This document shows, piece by piece, positions 60,900 through 64,000 of a stretch of 64,000 nt of DNA. The notes beneath the pieces were generated by a model. That model was not told where the DNA came from. It was given only the letters and a program-made list of their open reading frames with translations, and ran no database searches. Each line of letters opens with the position of its first letter. Position 1 is the first letter of the stretch. The translations under genes and the position numbers were made by a program. Source of the stretch: Pararhizobium sp. (lineage in GTDB: Bacteria; Pseudomonadota; Alphaproteobacteria; Rhizobiales; Rhizobiaceae); assembly GCA_017794825.1 (NCBI GenBank), contig CP051237.1, forward strand, positions 496,001 to 560,000, given 5' to 3'.

Positions 60900-62525
60900 C
60901 TAGTTGCCGGTTCGGCTGGCCAGCGCCTGCTCGACCTTGGTCTTCACGGCTTCGAGATTGAAGCTCGCGCCTGGCTGCATCGGCGGAAACTCCACCGCCG
61001 TCTGCGCAAGCTTGGCCACTTCCTGCTGCACGAAGACGAAGCGCCAGAATTCGTAGGTCCACCAGTTGGCGGCGTACATGGAGTCGCCGATGCTCATCTT
61101 CTCGAACGGGTCGAGACGCAGGTTGTAGATGCCAGGCCAGTCGAGCTTCACCTTCGGTCCGAACCAGCCGTCGGGCTGCTCGACGAAGACATACTTGAAG
61201 TCGCCGACGCGGGCCGAGGCGAGCGTCGATTCGGTGAAGTACCAGATCTCGTCGCGCGCCGAGTCTGCGCCTTTGGTCAGCATCTCCATCTGGTTGTAGC
61301 CGTCGAGATGGACCTTGTACTCCTTGCCGTTCAGCGACGCGCCCTTCTTCAGGTCTTCGGCGATGTCGCCGTCATAGCCGGCGGCGGCGACGAGCGTCGG
61401 GAACCAGTCGAGACCGGACATCACCTGGTTGATGACCTGGTTGGGCGCGACCTTGCCCGGCCAGCGCATGACCATCGGAACGCGGAAGCCGCCCTCGGTG
61501 CCCATGCCCTTCCAGCCCTTGAACGGCGTCGTGCCGCCGTCCGGCCAGGTGAAGCCCTCGGTGCCGTTGTCGGTGGTCACGGCGATGATGGTGTTGTCGG
61601 CGACGCCCATCGCTTCCAGCTTGGTCATCACGTCGCCGATGATGTCGTCGAACTGCGCCATGCCGGCTTCCTGGATCGACCAGCCGTTGCTGGAATTGCG
61701 CATGTCCTCGTATTTTTGGGAGAGGTGCGTCTTGACGTGCATGCGCGTCGGGTTCAGCCACACGAAGAACGGCTTGCCGTCCGCCTGCGCCTTGTCGATG
61801 AAGTCGAACGTCCGGTCGCGGATCACCTCGTCGACCGTCTCCATGTTCAGTTCGATCCCGTCCATCGGATGCGGCGGCAGCGGCCCCATGTCGACGATGC
61901 GCTGCTTGCCCACCTTGCCCCAGCGCGGATCGACCGTTTCGTCGTCCGTGTCGGTGGCGAAGCTGTGCAGCACGTTGCGCGGGCCGACCTTGTCGAGCAG
62001 GTCCTGCGGATAGTTCGGATGGAAGGGGTCCTCCATCGCGTCGAGATGGTAGAGATAGCCGAAGAACTCGTCGAAGCCGTGCACGGTCGGCAGGAACTCG
62101 TTGCGGTCGCCCAGGTGGTTCTTGCCGAACTGTCCGGTGGCGTAGCCGAGCTCCTTCAGCGCCGTGGCGATGGTCGGCGCCTTGTCCGGCATGCCGATCT
62201 TTGCGCCCGCCTGGCCAACGGTCGTCAGGCCGGTGCGGATCGGCAGTTCGCCGGTGATGAAGTTGGCGCGGCCGGCCGTGCAGCTCGCTTCGGCGTAATA
62301 GTCGGTGAAGATCGCGCCTTCGGCGGCCAGCTTGTCGATGTTCGGCGTGCGGCCGGCCATCAGGCCGCGGTGATAGGCGCCGATGTTCCACATGCCGATG
62401 TCGTCGCCCATGATGACGATGATGTTGGGCTTTTCGGCGTCCTGCGCCTGCGCTGCGCCCACGGCGCCCGCTAGACAGAAAGCCGACGCCACGCAAAGCG
62501 TGGACACGAATTTATGCACGAACAT
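60900..62525 (-). CDS. Exported type I sulfatase (formylglycine-dependent)
   Basis: 541 residues, periplasmic: signal peptide ending AAQAQDAE. The alkaline-phosphatase-like metal site is NIIVIMGDDIGMWN, and SCTAGRANFITGELPIRTG is the C-x-A-x-R motif whose Cys82 is changed to formylglycine by the maturase. KPFFVWLNPTRMHV and AVTTDNGTEGFTWPDGG give the other metal and sulfate residues. It may hydrolyse an aryl or choline-type sulfate ester; sub-family assignment is not possible by eye. AAAGGGAGAA precedes the ATG. No maturase (FGE) gene is in the window. Confidence 0.93.
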   Translation of the reverse strand: MFVHKFVSTLCVASAFCLAGAVGAAQAQDAEKPNIIVIMGDDIGMWNIGAYHRGLMAGRTPNIDKLAAEGAIFTDYYAEASCTAGRANFITGELPIRTGLTTVGQAGAKIGMPDKAPTIATALKELGYATGQFGKNHLGDRNEFLPTVHGFDEFFGYLYHLDAMEDPFHPNYPQDLLDKVGPRNVLHSFATDTDDETVDPRWGKVGKQRIVDMGPLPPHPMDGIELNMETVDEVIRDRTFDFIDKAQADGKPFFVWLNPTRMHVKTHLSQKYEDMRNSSNGWSIQEAGMAQFDDIIGDVMTKLEAMGVADNTIIAVTTDNGTEGFTWPDGGTTPFKGWKGMGTEGGFRVPMVMRWPGKVAPNQVINQVMSGLDWFPTLVAAAGYDGDIAEDLKKGASLNGKEYKVHLDGYNQMEMLTKGADSARDEIWYFTESTLASARVGDFKYVFVEQPDGWFGPKVKLDWPGIYNLRLDPFEKMSIGDSMYAANWWTYEFWRFVFVQQEVAKLAQTAVEFPPMQPGASFNLEAVKTKVEQALASRTGN

Positions 62526-62910
62526 GAAATTCTCCCTTTGTAGAGACTCAGTAAGTCTGCGCGCCCTCCATAACAAATATCTCGATAGATAACGTGTTTT
62601 CTTTTAGGCAATTTCAAAGATTGGAATCGTTCAAGGGGAATACAGGCGTCCGGCGCTCGGATTCACTTTTTTTCAGAAACCGGCGGAACCAAATCTCCGC
62701 GTTGACGTTCTATTAACATCTCCCGACCCGCTCCCCCCAAAGCGACGGGATTGAGCCCGGCGGTCACGAACACCCGGGATTTAAAGCCGGCCGGAGCCGT
62801 CCCCAAACCCCCAGTCAAAGCTCCGGCTGGCGCCCCCTCTCCCGGACACACCAGTCACGACAACGCCTCATCCGCTTACGCGCATGCGCCGCCAAAGGTC
62901 GCCTTGCGTT
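62526..62910. other. Gene-free stretch between the sulfatase and a lipoprotein gene
   Basis: About 385 bp on the promoter side of the sulfatase. A short AT-rich segment (62570-62640) could hold the promoter. No gene, repeat or terminator was recognised. Confidence 0.5.
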
Positions 62911-63561
62911 CTACCGGAACCTGACGATGTCCGGCGGCGCGTCGCCGGACCGCATCGGATCCTGCACGATGATCTGTGGATTGATCTTCGGGAATTTCTG
63001 CGTGAACAGCGGAACATCCCGCCCCGGATTGCTGGAGATCGTGAAGACGCCGCCTGCGAGCACAGGCAGGCCGAAAAGGCTTCGCCCAATCACCGGAGAC
63101 ATTGTGATCTCGCCGATATAGGTCGCCCTGCCCGGCCTGACGGTAAACGGAATCGAGAACTCTTCCTTGGGCTCCCATTCGCTGTAGCCGCCATATTGGC
63201 CCTGAATGATCGAGAACTTGTAAAAATGATACTGTCCGGCCGGCAGCGTGTAGGATTTCACGGTGCCCTTTTCGTTGGCGGCCTTGTTTCTGATAGTCTT
63301 CTCGTTGCCCAGCAGACCGGGCGTGTAGGTGATTTTGCCAATCCCGCCGTCGGCTTCATTCCTGAAATAGAAACTGTATATCGCGTTGACGTTCCAGTGC
63401 TGCCCCTGGACGAGCGACATGAACACAAATCCCTCGTTCGGCTTCAGGCTGTTGCTGCTGAAATCGACAGGCGTGCCGGAATAGAGATAGTTGACGCAAC
63501 CCGTCAGCGGTATGGTTAGAACAATCAATAAAAACAGACGCGACAATATTCTTTGCGCCAT
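62911..63561 (-). CDS. Hypothetical lipoprotein
   Basis: 216 residues with a lipoprotein signal (LFLLIVLTIPLTGCVNYLYS; the lipobox LTGC puts the lipidated Cys at residue 22). The rest is beta-rich (FVFMSLVQGQHWNVNAIYSF, YTLPAGQYHFYKFSI, TYIGEITMSPVIG) and resembles predicted sandwich domains. No family name can be assigned. It has its own promoter region upstream. Confidence 0.78.
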   Translation of the reverse strand: MAQRILSRLFLLIVLTIPLTGCVNYLYSGTPVDFSSNSLKPNEGFVFMSLVQGQHWNVNAIYSFYFRNEADGGIGKITYTPGLLGNEKTIRNKAANEKGTVKSYTLPAGQYHFYKFSIIQGQYGGYSEWEPKEEFSIPFTVRPGRATYIGEITMSPVIGRSLFGLPVLAGGVFTISSNPGRDVPLFTQKFPKINPQIIVQDPMRSGDAPPDIVRFR

Positions 63562-63926
63562 CTTTTACCCCCGTATGAGATGGTTCGCTGCATTGATAGC
63601 CGGTTGTATTCCTCAGCGCCACCACTTGTGGACAAGTTGTTGCCGCGGCCCACACATTTCCGCCCACCCTGTTCCCAGCTTGGGCTGTAGGAGGGACTGA
63701 ATGCGCGTCAACAAACCATCCCCCTACCTTCATTCCGGCCGTGAGTCGCAGCAAAGGCTGCGAGCGCGTCAACGCGCCGCCGCCACTTAGCCTAGCCGCC
63801 AATTCTGAAGCTGCCACCGCCAACAAACCATCCCCCTCATGGCGGACTTGATCCGCCATCCAGCCGGCGCCGCGTCCGCGGCGCGGACAGAGAACAGAAA
63901 AGGACGGTTGTGGCGGCCCGTCAGCC
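63562..63926. other. Intergenic region with short repeats
   Basis: Contains two copies of CAACAAACCATCCCCCT (63708 and 63819) and one unit of the dispersed palindrome family at 63837-63886 (GGCGGACTTGATCCGCC, ATCCAG, GCCGCGTCCGCGGC). No gene is supported. Confidence 0.55.
63837..63886. repeat. Dispersed palindromic unit, variant
   Basis: CATGGCGGACTTGATCCGCC, ATCCAG and GCCGCGTCCGCGGC show the same two-hairpin layout with a compensated change in the first stem (GGCGGA with TCCGCC in place of CCCGGG). Pairing is preserved, which supports a structural role. Confidence 0.7.
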
Positions 63927-64000
63927 ATGCAACTCTTCGCCGCTGTCTGGGATACAATGCACGTGGACGACCGGTTGCGGGATCACTTTGACGGCTTTCC
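63927..64000 (+). CDS. Possible start of a gene cut by the right edge
   Basis: An open frame begins at ATG 63927 and reads MQLFAAVWDTMHVDDRLRDH, then FDGF to the edge. The composition is protein-like, but there is too little to name a family and no ribosome-binding site is clear. Confidence 0.25.
   Translation, partial: MQLFAAVWDTMHVDDRLRDHFDGF

Noticed and set aside
1-64000. tRNA, rRNA or riboswitch genes
   Set aside because: None of the usual conserved arms or leader motifs was seen by eye; a covariance search would be needed to exclude them fully.

Overview
The window looks like chromosomal DNA of a high-GC alphaproteobacterium, most likely Hyphomicrobiales. The reasons are the high GC content, two complete TRAP (DctPQM) operons, the rhizobial style of the metabolic genes (CaiB/HMG-lyase, methylmalonyl-CoA mutase, Liv ABC transport) and an IS630-type element. 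The lifestyle suggested is that of an aerobic heterotroph scavenging aromatic and organic acids. No rRNA, tRNA, CRISPR array, replication origin or phage structural gene was seen.

Left part (1-22600), catabolism of imported acids. An OprB-like porin runs off the left edge. A minus-strand operon (6624 down to 1176) encodes two paralogous ring-cleavage-fold proteins, a class II aldolase-fold protein, a semialdehyde dehydrogenase, an HpaH-like hydratase and an HpaI-like aldolase, with a divergent GntR/FCD regulator. Downstream of the regulator, an IS630-family element (7617-8668) sits exactly on the stop codon of a LigM/DesA-like tetrahydrofolate-dependent O-demethylase, which ends a TRAP operon (dctPQM). 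A 16-bp near-identical motif lies before both the catabolic operon and dctP. Together this reads as one regulon: uptake of a methoxylated aromatic acid, O-demethylation, meta-cleavage, then hydratase and aldolase. Two operon members have lost the metal ligands of their families. Next come a DMT exporter, two cytochromes c, a UbiC-like chorismate lyase, and a second five-gene operon (CoA transferase, HMG-CoA-lyase-like enzyme, dctPQM) with a divergent LysR regulator.

Middle part (22600-46500), mixed housekeeping and accessory genes. It holds a double-DUF1428 protein with a divergent HxlR regulator, and an AbiE-type toxin-antitoxin locus whose toxin carries an in-frame TGA in its nucleotide-binding motif. 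It also holds a TRIC channel, Fe/Mn superoxide dismutase, a BCAT-like aminotransferase, a haloacid dehalogenase, a methyltransferase, an exported FAH-type hydratase, a HerA-like ATPase, a GST and a class III alcohol dehydrogenase with a reduced zinc lobe. An amidohydrolase, a YugP-like protease, a SulP permease without STAS, methylmalonyl-CoA mutase and a MORN-repeat protein follow. The end of the MORN gene is copied in a 394-bp tandem duplication.

Right part (46500-64000). A complete branched-chain amino acid type ABC operon (substrate protein, LivH, LivM, LivG, LivF) is followed by a mosaic region. There the 3' end of livF recurs twice more, together with fragments of an SMP-30/gluconolactonase gene, bracketing an OmpA-like gene, a small membrane protein and a ChaA-type antiporter. 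Two convergent MHS-family MFS transporters, a catalase, a formylglycine-type sulfatase and a lipoprotein complete the window. A GC-rich palindromic repeat (consensus CATCCCGGGCTTGACCCGGG) occurs at several intergenic sites.
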